This document shows positions 34,566-47,168 of a stretch of DNA of 64,000 nt, piece after piece. Below the pieces are notes generated by a model. It had not been told where the DNA came from, made no database searches, and saw only the letters and a program-made list of their open reading frames with translations. Within the stretch, counting starts at the first letter, position 1. Each line of letters starts with the position of its first letter. Made by a program: the position numbers and the translations under genes. Origin of the DNA: Acytostelium subglobosum LB1 (Eukaryota; Evosea; Eumycetozoa; Acytosteliales; Acytosteliaceae); assembly GCF_000787575.1 (NCBI RefSeq), contig NW_012236517.1:127272-191271 (forward strand), written 5' to 3'.

Positions 34566-36887
34566 ATGATGATGATCATCAACAACAAGGCAAGTGTCAA
34601 TGATGATGATGTGACATTGATGACATTGTTTCACAATGTACTAGGGTCTGTTGTGATCAGATCAGAGTTGTTCTCATCAGTTGGTGAGGTAAATAGAAGG
34701 ATGGGAGTAGTAGGTATGAGAAAGAAAGGACGTGATATACTCAGTCTGGTGGAAGCAGTCCAATTCCATCGTAATGATATGTTCATGCATCACTTTGAAA
34801 GGAAGTATATTCTCCCTGTCGACATCAGAATCAGTCTACATCATGCACTTCACAACATAACAATCAAACCCTATTGTTCATCCTACGACACGCCAGGCAG
34901 GTACGTTACTCATTCATTCAATAACTAATCATGGGACCATTCCATCACTCACTCACTCACTCACTCAATCAATCATAGTATTCTGTTCACTATTCGCGAG
35001 GCATTCATTGAGGCACTTCATAAGAACAATCACAGACTTGTCGTCTACATCATTGAGCAGGTCAAGAAAGTGTATGGCATGCAATGTATATGTTCATCGT
35101 TCTCATCATCAACTGAGTCCAAGTCCAAGTCCAAGTCCAAGTCCAAGTCCAAGTCCAAGTCCAAGTCCAAGTCCACTCTGTCACCATTCAAAGTAGTTGC
35201 AAGTATACTATTTTTGTCAGAGCTGAGCGAGCACGAGGATGCCAGGATCATTCCCGATCGCAACATGTACGATACTTTGATGAAGTATTCACCTGATTGG
35301 TTCGACGGGAACATGCTTGGATTCTTGGCTAAAAAGTCGTTGAGCGTGCATCATGATGTACATCTCTTCATGCTGCTGGCAAAGCGATTCAAGTCGCACG
35401 AGGACTCTTTCCAAATTGGCTACCAAGGCCAAGCCGATTGGACGATCGACGAGTTGTACAAACATAAGGTGTCGTCGGACGACATCATCAAGTTGGTGCA
35501 ATGGCACGAGGACAGAGATTGGCGTTGGAGTGATCAGGCTGGAATTAACTTCTTTGAGTTTGCCGTCCAGTACAAGCGATATGATATTGTACTCAAGATG
35601 GCCACCGAGATGAGCCCAGACACATTCCCAACCGAATATTCCGAGCAATACGAGTCGTTGGCATTGTGTACCGACCACAACGGTCAGATCATCTCTAGCG
35701 CCAGCGACAACGGCAATGGCATGCCCGAGCATGGAGCACAGGTCACCAAGCAACAGGTCATCTCGATGTTGGACGATACGGGTTCAATCTCAGATCTCTA
35801 TTCGACTGCACTCAGACAGCATCGACTCGATGTGATTGAGCTTTTGCACCAACACCTCACTGGAGAAGCATGGGATGGTATCACCAGACACATCTTGGAT
35901 TGGGAGCTGACCAGCACGACAATAGACTGTATTGCCGCGATATTAACCGGACCCTGTCCACATCACTGGTTCACCATCAAGACTGATCACATGGCCAAGA
36001 CTGATGTGGCCATTCTACACCGACTCCTCGAGTTGGTCAAGCCTAGACTGTTGTTTGTCGTTGATTATTATTATGGTGGCACGACGATTGATGTCCTGAG
36101 AGCGATGCATCTCCATGGCCATGGCAGTCCCAACACCATGTTTACGTGGGCGGCAGAACTGGGTGCATTGGATATCATGGAGGATCTATTCAACCAGGCT
36201 GATTCTGAGGTACCCAATGACACTCACTTGTTCAATAATATGGTGAACAAAGTGTGCCAAACCAATGGTAATGTGGAGGTACTTCGATATCTCAAGGATC
36301 TTGGCTTCCCATTCATCATTAAGGAGTGTTTATTATACGCACTGTGCAGAGGCAATTATAAGGCCGTGGACTATATCCTGTCGCTGCCAGAGTATGTGGC
36401 ACGTGTAGGTAGCAAGCCTGGCTTACTCATGGGAAATGACATACTCCGTGTGTTGGAACAAATTCCTGATCATACCGTTCCAGCTCAGATCACATTCATG
36501 TTGGATCGCCTGGACATTGCAGACCGACTGAATCAATCATTCATCAATCAGTTGTTGTCAAAGTCTGGCTTCCACTTCCACATCTATCGTGCTGTGTTGG
36601 ATATGCTGGCCAAGGACATTCAACAACATCAACAACTTCAACAATGTAAGCCATTCATCAAAGCACCTCCATTGAGCAATGTTAAGTTCTTTCAAATCAA
36701 TCATCGCGATAAATATCGATCGACCAACTCTGTTGTGGAGTTGTTTAGACCTCGTGGCCTGGGCGCCAATCAAACAAACAACGAAGTCATCAACATGTTC
36801 ATCATACCATGCACTGATGACTATTACCAAACATACCAGACAATGATCATGGATGCTGGAAGATTCCCAATTGATGGATGTAAGTGA
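34566..36887 (+). CDS. Ankyrin-like repeat protein, cluster member 2
   Basis: Two exons (34566-34900, 34979-36887) give 747 residues. It has the family N-terminus (LFHNVLGSVVIRSELFSSVG) with a short Asn/Asp leader, the ILFTIREAFIEALHKNNHRLV block after the splice, and ankyrin-like pairs further on (WAAELGALDIMEDLF, GNVEVLRYLKDLG, ALCRGNYKAVDYILSLP). It lacks about 70 residues of the middle relative to its neighbours. A (Lys-Ser)9 tract encoded by a hexanucleotide repeat sits in the linker where the paralogues have unrelated sequence. The last 40 or so codons are nearly identical in DNA to member 1, ending GRFPIDGCK. The 5' flank contains GGAATCTTTCCA, so a 5'-UTR intron is possible. Confidence 0.8.
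35115..35174 (+). repeat. (AAGTCC)n hexanucleotide repeat in coding sequence
   Basis: Ten tandem 6-bp units (first GAGTCC, then nine AAGTCC) encode Glu-Ser then (Lys-Ser)9 within ankyrin-like member 2. The repeat length keeps frame whatever the copy number, so it may vary between strains. Confidence 0.9.
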
Positions 36888-37026
36888 GTGAGTGAGGGAG
36901 GAAGTGAGGCTGGACCCCAGGACCAGGCCTCAATCAGTAAATCAAAGTGATCATTTTGGCATCATTCCACAAGTCCATCATACAAACAAATACATAAATA
37001 TCTATTTATATATAAATACAAACAAG

Positions 37027-39556
37027 ATGGCCAATGATGATGATGATAGTGATGGTGAGTTATCAAATTCAAAGATAACTCACCATCAGTTTCACAATGT
37101 ACTTAGGTCTGTTGTGATCAGATCAGTGTTGTTCTCATCAGTTGGTGAGGTACATAGTAGGATGGGATTAAGATCAAGGCGTGGATGTGATATCCTCAGT
37201 CTGGTGGAGGCTGTTCAATTCGGTCATACAGAGTTGTTCATTCATCACTTTGATAGGATGTATATCGGTAATGGACCAACCAGAGATCGTCTACATTGCT
37301 CTCTCCACAACATCATAAGCTCATCTTACAACGTGCCATGCAAGTAAGTATGTCCTCAATCAATGTCCGCTCAATCACTCACTCACTCACTACTCGATCA
37401 ATCAAACAAACAGTCTGTTGTACACTATTCGAGAGTCATTCATCCAAGCACTGCATAAGAACAATCACAAGCTGGTTGAATATATTATTGATCAGGTCAA
37501 GGATGTCTTCGAGTTGAAGTGTTGTTGTACTGAAACACCATCAAGGCTGGAGGACGGATCAATGACCACGAACAAGACTGGAGACCAAAGGTCATCATTA
37601 ACTACTGTTGCTAGCATACTCTTGTTGCGATTGTCTCAAGATGACGAGATACATCCCGATCGAAAGATGTATGACGTGCTGATGCGGTATCCGCCGGATT
37701 GGTTCGATGTGAGCTTGGTAACTTGCTTGGGCGATATGTCGTTGTTCAAGCATCACAATGTGCGCCTGTTCAAGAGTTTGGCCAACCGATCCCCCTTGCA
37801 CAGGACCTACATGACTCATCTTGTTGACCCAGAAAGAAGGATCTACAAGGCTCGGATGGGAGGCTTATTCGATAAGTCCAACATTGAGTTATTCAGACAC
37901 CAAGTGTCGTCGGACGACATCATGGAGCTGGTCAAGTGGCACGAAGAGACAAGTGCGCATAGGAACAATGGAATCGTTTTTAAACTCTTTATACTTGCAT
38001 TGGAGTACAAACGATTTGATGTCGCACTTTTAATGGCGACCAAGGGCACTCTCCTAAAGGTCGTGGAGTATGACGAGGCATTGGCAAAGTATGCCAATAT
38101 CGAACTACTCAGTGCCATCAACTACACATTGCCGGACATCTATGTTAAAGACATACTCAATCAGACAAAAATTAATGGCAACATCGACTTCCTCAAGCAT
38201 TGCCACAGTCAGATAGAAAGCAAGGTTATGGGCCTCAAGGATCATCTTAGTCCTGCTGTGCTGGACATTGAGATGATTAATCACATCCGTTCCCATACAC
38301 ATGACTACGCACTCTATGTATTGTACAACCTCAGTCACCTGCTACAAATACAGAGTGATAAGCTTGGGACACTTGGCAACAAATGGACCGTCACGAACAT
38401 TGACGTGCACTCTGATTGGATGGTGACGAAGCATCTAACCGACACACTGATTGCCGACAAAAACAGAGTCAAGTGTCGGTTCTCCAATCTCTACTCAAAT
38501 CTCTATAGAAGTGCACTCACACAGCAGCGAGTCGAAGTGATTGAATATGTGCATCAACTCATATCTAATGACCAAACCAAAGTAGATATTATCACAAGGA
38601 ACTTCCTTGGTCGGGAAGTGTCAACCAGCGCGACGTTGGAGTGCATTGCATCGTTAGTTGGCACTCATCCATCCCTTCTTCACTTGTTCACCATCAAGTA
38701 CGATGACCTGATTCAAAGTAATCCCGATTCACAGCAGATACTACTTTCATTGATCATATCTGGACAACTGGTGTTTGATGGCCACTATGAGAATATGACA
38801 ACTGACACCCTGCAATTGATTCATCGACATGGACATGGCATTCCAAAGGTCATGTTTCTTGCCGCGGCAAAGCTCGGAGCATTGGAGATCATGAATAATG
38901 TGTTCCATATGGGGATGATCAATGATAACCAGATCTTCAGAGAGGTTGTCAATGAGGTGTGCAATGCCAGCGGAGATGTGGATACACTTCGATATCTCAA
39001 GGATCATGGGTTCTCATTCGACATTAAGGAGGCGTTATCAATGGCCCTGTACAAGGGCAATTTCCACACAGTGGACTACCTCCTCACTATGCCTGAACAT
39101 GTTGAGCGCGGTGGTACGCCTGGCTCGCTCATGCGCGACCAATTCATTCATATTATGGGATATCCCGACAAGATCGATCCAGCTTCATTCATATTCATGT
39201 TGCATCGTCTGGAGACCGCTGGAAGAATGGACAAAGCATTCATCATTCAAGTGTTGAAATTGGCTCGTTGCCACTGGCATATATATCGCTCTATGTTGGA
39301 TATGTTGGAGAGGGATCAGTGTCGATATCAGCGATTCATCCCAGCACCTCTATTTCACAAATCAAAGATCTATCAATTTCTTTGCAAAGATAATTATCGA
39401 TCGACCAACTCTGTCGTGCAACTGTTTAGACCACAGAATTCTGTTGATGACTATGATAACAAAGTCTGTCCATTCATTATTCCATACTCTGAAAAGATGT
39501 ACCAAAAATATCAGAAAATGATCATCAACTCTGGAAGATTCCCATTATTAAATTAA
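37027..39556 (+). CDS. Ankyrin-like repeat protein, cluster member 3
   Basis: Two exons (37027-37343, 37414-39556) give 819 residues. A 19-residue acidic leader (MANDDDDSDGELSNSKITH) replaces the short start of members 1 and 4; then comes the family N-terminus (FHNVLRSVVIRSVLFSSVGE, RMGLRSRRGCDILSLVEAVQ). The body follows the family pattern: YTIRESFIQALHKNNHKLVE, LAAAKLGALEIMNNVF, GDVDTLRYLKDHG, ALYKGNFHTVDYLLTMPEH, and an end GRFPLLN. The conserved segments are the helix pairs late in the chain; the linker after residue 130 is variable and Cys-rich (KCCCTETP). Its intron has CAATCA tracts but not the palindrome. Confidence 0.8.
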
Positions 39557-39617
39557 TAGTTTGGGCTTAATGTCAATCAACATCCTCACTCACTCTCCTT
39601 GTCTTTTATTTGCTCAA

Positions 39618-42120
39618 TCAATCAGTGATTGGGAATCTTCCAGTGTCGACTAACATAGTCTGGTATTGAAGGTAATAATCGTTTGTGGATGGAATGAAAT
39701 AAGCTCTAATTGATGATACATGTGATGATGGTTTGTCAACTCCAATGCCATTGCCATCTGCGCCAACACCAATGGGTCGAAACAATTGCATTACAGAGTT
39801 GGTCGATCGATATCGAGCACTATCCTTCAATATATTGTACAAAATATTGTTCAATCTCGGGGCTGGGATGAATGGTTTTGGATGTTGTTGGTCCAGCTGG
39901 TCCCTCTCCAACATCTCCAACACAGCACGATAGATGATGAAGCGGAAGCCAGCTGCTGATAACATTTCGATAATGAATGATTGATCATGTCGGTCTGAGA
40001 TGTCCAGATGGTCCAACATGAATGTGATCTGTTTTGAATCGACGTCATTATCCAGATTGTTCAACATTCGGATTACTTGGTCGGTGAGTAGCAAGCCAGG
40101 TCTACCTCCAGACTCAACGTGCTCTGGCAGCGTCAAGAGGTACTCCACCGCTTCAAAATTGGATTGATTCAGAGCATTGAATATCGCGTTCTCAATATCG
40201 AAATCCAAGTCTAGCTTCATCAGGTATCGAAGAACGTTAACATCTCCACTGACCTTACACACTTTCTCCACTAAGCCTTCCTCAAGGACGAGCATCTCTG
40301 GATGGAGCACCTTCTCCATGATATCAAAGGCACCCAGATATGCCGCGCACCAAAATATGTCCTCGGGCTGGCCGTGTCCATGTTGATGTATCAATCGCAG
40401 GGTATCAATCTTCATGCTTGACGTAAAGCCACTAAGCTTCAGCTGTCCAGGCTTGACAAATGCAAGCAGTGTCTGTTGTACGGCCATATCACAAAGTAGC
40501 AGTTGAATATAATGCATGGTGAACACTAAATTGTCTGGACAAGTGCGAATGATCGAGACAATGCCCTCGACAAAGCCTACCACCACTGCAGTGGCACATG
40601 ACAGACTCCAATCAATGTTGATCCCTCCATTCACTCTGGCGTTGTTGAGGGAAACGAGTTGTAGAACCTCGTCCATCACATCAACTCGCTTCTGTTGGAT
40701 TGCACTGAGGTAGAGTTTGTTGTAGAATTGACACTGGACCCTGTCGGCACTGGCCAACAGTGTGTCGACGAGTCGCTTGGTCACCACCCACTCGACGTGC
40801 ACTTCGATGATCGTAACCAACCATTTTCCCTTGTCTTGGACTTGATTCAGGGCCTCGCTCTGTTGTTGAAGCAATTGACTGAGGTTGTCCAAGACATAGA
40901 GTGCGTAGTTGTAGTCTTGTGATTGTCGTTTGATATGACTTATCATCTCATTGTCCAACACTGGACGACCATGCTTTCTGATGTCCTTAACCCTGTCACG
41001 TATCTGGTTGTGGACATGCTTGAGGAAGTCGATGTTGCCATTAATGCGTGTTTGTAGGAGTAAGACATCAATCTTCAATTCGTGGTTCGGTAATTTGTAC
41101 TTGATGCCTCTGAGTAGCTCACTGTTGGCATACGTTGCCAATGCCTTGTGATATTTCTCTTCCTTTTTATAGCGCTTGTGCATCTTGGTCGCCATCAGAA
41201 GTGCAATATCAAATCGCTTGTACTTCATTGCAAGCTCAAAGAATGAAAAGGCTCCAGATACCGGTTGCCAACCATTTTTCTCGTGCCACTTGACCAGTTT
41301 GATGAGATCGTCCGAGGACACATCCTGCTGGAACAAGTCACTGCATTGGCCATCTGATCTGAAGTGGTTGCGCATATGGGACTGGAATCGCTCGACCAAA
41401 CTCATGAACAAGTGCACGTCGCGATGCTTTCGCAACGACATATCGACCAACCTTCCCATCATTTCATCGCTGAGCCAATCAGCAGGGTACTGCATCAGTG
41501 TGTCGTACATCTTGCGATCTAGATTGATCGTGTCATTGCGGTCCAATCTAAACAAGAGTCCACTTGATACTGTTTTGAACGACGGCTTGTCATCGTTGGT
41601 CGTGGACTTTGAATATGAGTTGATCATTTTGGTTCTACTTGTTATTACGTCGTGACATCTACAATGCTCTAATAAATTCTTGATTTGCTCAATCATGTAA
41701 ACAACAAGCTTGTGATTGTTATGGTACAATGCCTCAAAGAATGCCTGGCGAATAGTGTACAACACACTGTTTGATTGATTGTTTGATTGATTGAGTGAGT
41801 AAGTGATTGATTGATCATTAATGAGTTGGATGTTGAAGTACTTACTAGCCTACATGTTGACTGTGATGATTTGGTTCGAGAGTGAAGTGATGAAGTGCGC
41901 GATGTAGTCTTGCTCTGTTGTCCACGTTGAGGATATACATCTTATCAAAGTGATGAATGAACAACTCTGTGCGACCGAATCGAACAGCATCGAACAGACT
42001 GAGAATATCAGGCTCTCGACTTGATTTTAATCCCATCCTTCTATATATCTCCCTAACTGATGAGAACAAAACTGATCTGATCACAACAGACCTTAGTACA
42101 TTGTGAAACAATATATCCAT
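39618..42120 (-). CDS. Ankyrin-like repeat protein, cluster member 4 (inverted)
   Basis: Two exons (41846-42120, 39618-41766) give 807 residues on the opposite strand, tail to tail with member 3 and only 61 bp from it. The first exon DNA is almost the same as that of member 1, including MDILFHNVLRSVVIRSVLFS, and the phase-2 splice is conserved (QHVGY|VLYTIRQAF). The body shares blocks such as ALYHNNHKLVVYMIEQ, CAAYLGAFDIMEKVLH, GDVNVLRYLMKLD and ALNQSNFEAVEYLLTLPEH, ending GRFPITD. Inverted placement suggests a duplication with inversion or local recombination. Function is unknown, as for the others. Confidence 0.8.
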
Positions 42121-42272
42121 CTCTATATTATTATCATTATCTCTATCTCTATCTCTAACTCTGTCCTCAATGTATCAAAGAAATGAAACCAAAACAAGGA
42201 ACAAGCTGAGATATTTATGCTGTTGTATCCACACAACCCAGGCCTTACTTTTATGAGATTGATTGATTGGAT

Positions 42273-44767
42273 TTAGGACGAGGCATGAGGGATCGAATGC
42301 TGGAAGGAGTGTTGTTGGCTGCTGGTGCCCTTGACAATCTCCACCGTAGACGCTGTGATTTGGTTGTCCTTCATGATGTTGCCAATAGCCTTGCGAATCT
42401 TCTTCTCATTGGCATTGGGCTCGACAAACACTCTAATGGTCGATACTGTCATCTCTTCGCTATGTGTCCAAAAGTGGAAGTCGCTGTATCTTGTTACGCC
42501 CTCAATGTTTGTTATCTAGTCGTAGTGATGGTGTTTGTTAACTACCTTCCTGCGCGCGAGCTGTAGCATGGATGATGGACACTTACATTGCCAATGATTT
42601 GACTGACATCCTTGGTCAAGGCTTCTGGGGTGCACTGCAGCAGAGTCTTGGCTGTGTTGGTGATCAATGGTATTACACTGAGGAAGATTAGAATACTGAT
42701 ACAGAGTGAGCAGATGGGGTCGGCCAGGGTGTAGCCCCAGATCTGGATGATGAGCGACGAGATGATCACTCCAACGCTGCCCAATGTGTCGGCCAGCAGA
42801 TGGAGGAACACTCCATCGATGTTGACACTACGCTTCTTTGGTTGTTGTTGTTGTTGGCCTTGTGCCAGCAGATCGGCTGGCTCCTCGTGGTGGCCGCCGT
42901 GTGCGTGTGAGTGGCCGCCTCCACCTCCATGTGAGTGTCCATGATCGCCATGGAATGAGAACACGCCAACCATATTAACAATGAATCCCAACACAGACAC
43001 CAACAACAACTTATCAGTGTTGATCTCTGGTGGCTCCATCAGTCTGATTGATTGTTTGAGTGAGGGTAGGGTAAGGGTAAGGGTTAGGGTTGGGGTTGGG
43101 GTTAGGTTGGGCGCGAGACTTAGAACATGCCTTTCGATTGACTCCATCAAGATGGTGATGGCAATGAATATCAGGAATATACCGTTGACGAAACCAGAGA
43201 GGATTTGGACACGACCGTAGCCATAGGTGTAGGTCTCGTTGGGCTTCCACTGTGAGATGACCTCGGCCACGAGTGCAATGAACAATGCCGTCGCGTCAAA
43301 TAGCATGTGGCAGGCATCAGTGATCAGTCCAAGACTGTTGGTCCAGATACCATAGGCCATCTCGACAAACATGAACATCAGATTGACTACCAAGAAGATA
43401 AAGATACGTCTAGATGTCGGTTTCTCCACAATCTGGCGAACGACATCCTTCATAATGAAACTGAGTGATGATGTGGACTTTGTAGCCATCGCGCCAGCGC
43501 CCAATCCCATCAGTCCTTGATTGGCACCGCCATCAAATTGATTGGACTTGGAGAATAGTATATGTATAGCTATGTGTGGATGGATGGTATGAGTGAGTGA
43601 GTGGCGTGACAATTCTCCTGGTTCACAACATACCTGTGAGGATGAGCATGAAGCTGATGATTAGAAGGGGTGGGAGACAGGTGCTGAAGCCAAGGAACAG
43701 GGAGAGGACGGCAGAGGTGATGAGATAGGATGTAAGGGTCGCCTTGCTGTAGACGAGGAAGCCAAGCTGTTGCTCGATGATTGAGTCGATGTGATGGTTG
43801 AGGAATGTTCCAAAGAGCGCGACAAAGAACAGCTGCAGCAGGTGGAACAGCTCGTGCGACGTCGTGTCGGCTGGAGGCATGGCCGAGTATGGGGTGGTCG
43901 AGTACTCGTACACCTTTAGAACGAGCAGCAGCAGCGACGACGCCAGCATGCCTAGTGAGTGCAGCTTGTTCTTGCTGTTCTGCACGCCCGCCGTGCCACT
44001 GCCGCTTCCATGGCTGTGCTGCCACTTGTGAATGATACCACTGCTGCCCAACAGATTGTAGACCACCAGACAGACGCCGCCAAAGAACAGTGTGGAGTAT
44101 GGTGTGCCTGTGCCTGTCACACCGCCAAACAAAGGGATCGACAAGTAGCCACCAACCAACATCAATGTAGCGCGCGCCACATCATTTCCAAACAAGTTGC
44201 CCTGCATCAAGTTATTCAATATAATCGGATATGTTTCAAATGTATAGTCTGTCAACAATAATGCGCTGTTTGTTTGATTGGGTCATGTCAGTCAGTCAGT
44301 CCGTGCTCATGATCATTCAATCAATCATTCGATCAATCATACCCTAATGGTCCGATATACTTGAGACCAGTGTTCCAGAGCAATAGTGAGCCAGTGTTGA
44401 GCACGGCAAACAATGCCAGGTTCTTCCATTGTGACGCCTTCATGTGTTGGATGGACAGCCATGGTTTCTCATTGATGGCAAACAGTACCGATGACATCAA
44501 CACCGTATAGAATGTCAAGTCGACCACTGTCATCGTATCATGCATCAGAAAGAAAGCAATTATCGTTGCCCATATTCGAAAGGCTTTACTACCAAACAGC
44601 ATCAATATAACAGATTGACTAAAGTTATATATATGAATGATTGTTTGAGTATAAGTTATACATGTCTGGCTGGTCTGGTCTGTCGATCACATGATCTAGA
44701 TATATCGCATCATGTTTGCTAATACTATTACTAACCTGTTCTTTGAGTACTTTGTGTTTGACATCAT
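42273..44767 (-). CDS. SLC30A5/SLC30A7/Msc2-like zinc transporter (CDF)
   Basis: Seven exons (44736-44767, 44343-44618, 43634-44265, 43131-43569, 42587-43043, 42273-42515; the first is a 32-bp start exon and the model totals six coding segments after it is counted) give 692 residues. The N-terminal 310 residues hold extra membrane helices as in ZnT5. The CDF core follows: LGLITDACHMLFDATALFIAL with the H-D...D metal site, YGYGRVQILSGFVNGIFL, the His-rich loop HGDHGHSHGGGGGHSHAHGG, DGVFLHLLADTLGSVGVIIS with the second HxxxD, and a cytosolic domain (EGVTRYSDFHFWTHSEEM). It should move zinc out of the cytosol into the secretory pathway. The join at 43131/43043 needs a GC-AG intron to yield ESIERLMEPPEIN, which matches the family. 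Correction to the count: six exons in all. Confidence 0.88.
43044..43130 (-). other. Probable GC-AG intron with telomere-like repeat
   Basis: On the minus strand this intron starts GCATGT and ends ATCAG, and its middle is a run of CCCTAA/CCCCAA/CCCTTA units (43062-43109). Only the GC donor gives a join (AG|A, Arg) that keeps frame and restores the conserved ERLMEPPE segment. The nearest GT alternative needs a second shifted acceptor and loses three conserved residues. Confidence 0.65.
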
Positions 44768-45101
44768 CTTCACTTTCTTCCTTTCGTTAGTTTCAACTGA
44801 TTGAATGAAAGACTATATAAAGTATGAATATAATATATATATATATGTTGTAATACAAAAGATGATGGAGTAATCAAACAAATAAATGAATGAATGAATG
44901 AAAGAATGACACGTGGCCCAAGAGTGAGTTCACTTCACTTCACTTCCAACCACTTCACTTCGTTTTCGGGACTTCCATTCAAATTCAAACAAAACCCTGA
45001 CCCCTCTTGGTCAAGACTCAACTTTGGTCAATCATTCATTCATAATTCGTCTTTGGCCTGCGATCTTATATTACTTTATACATATACATATACAGAGAGA
45101 C
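44768..45101. promoter_or_regulatory. Divergent promoter region, zinc transporter / CIAO3
   Basis: 334 bp between divergent genes. It holds a TATATATATATATA run near 44832, an AATGAATGAATG tract (44883-44900) and a CACTTCACTTC direct repeat (44931-44960). No other feature. Confidence 0.4.
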
Positions 45102-46718
45102 ATGTCAGGAGGTGATAAGTTCTCATCAATACTTAAGCTAACAGAGCTTGACGACTTTATAACACCATCTCAAGAGTGTATCAAACCTGTTGAGATTCTT
45201 AGAACAAAGGTTTGTGTTATGAGCTGTTGTGATCGATCACAAGTCACAACCAACTAACAACAATAGTATAGAAAGGAACAAATGTACATATAGAATCGGA
45301 TGGAACATATATGGAGGTGGGCGATGATGGCCAAAAGAGCAAGATGGAGAAGGCAACGATTACGTTGAATGATTGTCTGGCTTGTAGTGGTTGTATTACA
45401 TCGGCAGAGAGTGTATTGATCACCGCACAGAGTACTGCAGAGTTTATGAGTGTATTGGCAAAGAATGCAGAGTCTCGTCAGTATACTGTGGTCGTGTCGC
45501 TGTCGCCCCAGTCAAGGGCATCGATCGCCGCACACTTTGGCGTGTCGTCCAAGACCGCCCAAGCACGTCTCGAGTCATTCTTCCAGCAAACACTCAAAGT
45601 CGACTATGTATTCGACACGGGATTCAGTCGCGAGTTCTCCCTGCTCGAGTCATGCGCAGAGTTTGTCGCTCGCTTCAAAAAGACCATTGACGCACCACTA
45701 CCCATGCTATGCTCGGCATGTCCTGGCTGGATCTGTTATGCCGAGAAGACACATGGCGAGTACATCCTACCCTACATCAGCACGACCAAGTCGCCACAAC
45801 AGATAATGGGCACACTAGTCAAGTACTACTTAGGTGACAAACTGCTCAACAAGAAGTATGTTTGATTGGAACTATTCCATCCATGTTGTATCACTCACTC
45901 AACCAATCATTCAATCAATCAATCAATCAAACAGACCATCAGAGATATATCATGTAACGATCATGCCTTGCTATGACAAGAAGTTGGAAGCATCAAGGAG
46001 TGACTTTTATTCGGACTTGTTCAAGAGCAAGGACGTAGATTGTGTGCTGTCCACTTCAGAGGTGCTCGAGCTACTCAAGGAGAAGAATGTAGACTTCAAC
46101 TCAATCGATGAGACGATGGCAGACACAGGCAGTGCCCAGGAGGCACAACAGGCACAACTCAATCGATGCCTGTTCAAGAACATCGATGAGTCGAGCGGTG
46201 ACTTGTTTGGTGTGGAGGGATCGTCTGGCGGCTACTTTGAGTTCCTGTATCGCTACGCCGCCAGGGAGCTGTTTGGCATCACCGTGGACAAGATCGAGTA
46301 CCAGACTGGCAGGAACACAGACTTTATGGAGGCGTCGATCGAGGTGTCTGGCAAAAAGGTGTTGTGCTTTTCCAAGGCCTATGGATTCAGGAACATTCAA
46401 AACATCGTGCGCAAGATCAAGACTGGCAAGATACCTTATCACTTTATCGAAGTGATGGCCTGTCCGTCGGGATGCATCAACGGTGGCGGTCAGATCAAGG
46501 CGGGCAGCGGCACGATCAAAGAGCAAAAGGTATTGATACAGCAGAGCGAGGACAGGTACAATGAGCAGTCTGTCAAGCTGCCCCTGGAGGACAAGCGTGT
46601 CACAGAGATCTATGACCTATGGCTGAACGGTGTCTTCTCTGCCGATGCCAAATCCAAGTTACACACTCAATATCACATGATCGAGAAGAACAAGAATGCC
46701 TTGTCCATCAAGTGGTAG
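45102..46718 (+). CDS. ciao3: CIAO3/Nar1, cytosolic Fe-S assembly factor
   Basis: Three exons (45102-45209, 45272-45855, 45935-46718) give 491 residues of the iron-only-hydrogenase-like family. The N-terminal cluster ligands are Cys26 and the C71-x-x-C74-x-x-C77 group (DCLACSGC), at the same spacing as human NARFL. The second cluster site is formed by MLCSACPGWI, IMPCYDKKLEA and MACPSGCINGGGQ. The chain ends in Trp, as in Nar1 proteins. It links early Fe-S assembly to the CIA targeting complex for cytosolic and nuclear Fe-S proteins. The first acceptor is chosen at TATAG just before AAAGGA, because the closer CAATAG would introduce a frame break. The second intron carries the dyad GGAACTATTCCA. 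Confidence 0.94.
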
Positions 46719-47168
46719 TCTGGACGGCCAGCCGTTTCCACTGGTTGACCGATTCGAATTGTGGAATCAACAAGTTCATTGGACCTCTTTGGGCATGGCA
46801 TTGAATGACCTCTCGCGGGATGGAACACGCACTCACACACACCACCAATCAATCAATCACGATGTTCATGCGACTGAGTCGTGTGTGAGTGTGTGAGTGG
46901 GAGGTGTCACCTGATCCATCAATCACCTCTCACTTTCACCCTCGTAGGTGGAACTACTCAACAAAGTAAGAAGTGTGGATTACAATAACGCACCGAGTAA
47001 CAGACCGCTATACATGTTCCAAGCAATAAACAGTTTGTTTGTTTATTGTTTGTTCATTCCAACTGCACGCATCATTATCAACATCATCAGCAGCAACATA
47101 GATACATAGTTAGTCTCTGATCGATCATTTACTGTAGCTGCAATCACATTGAATCAAGTCACCATTTG
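46719..47168. other. Intergenic region with CIAO3 poly(A) signal
   Basis: AATAAA at 47025-47030, followed by a GTTTGTTTGTTTATTG run, is the likely poly(A) signal for the CIAO3 gene. The remaining 140 bp before the next ATG are AT-rich promoter sequence. No gene is seen. Confidence 0.45.

Noticed and set aside
35115-35174. Regular short repeats that could suggest a CRISPR array
   Set aside because: Continuous 6-bp tandem units without spacers, in frame within a eukaryotic coding exon.
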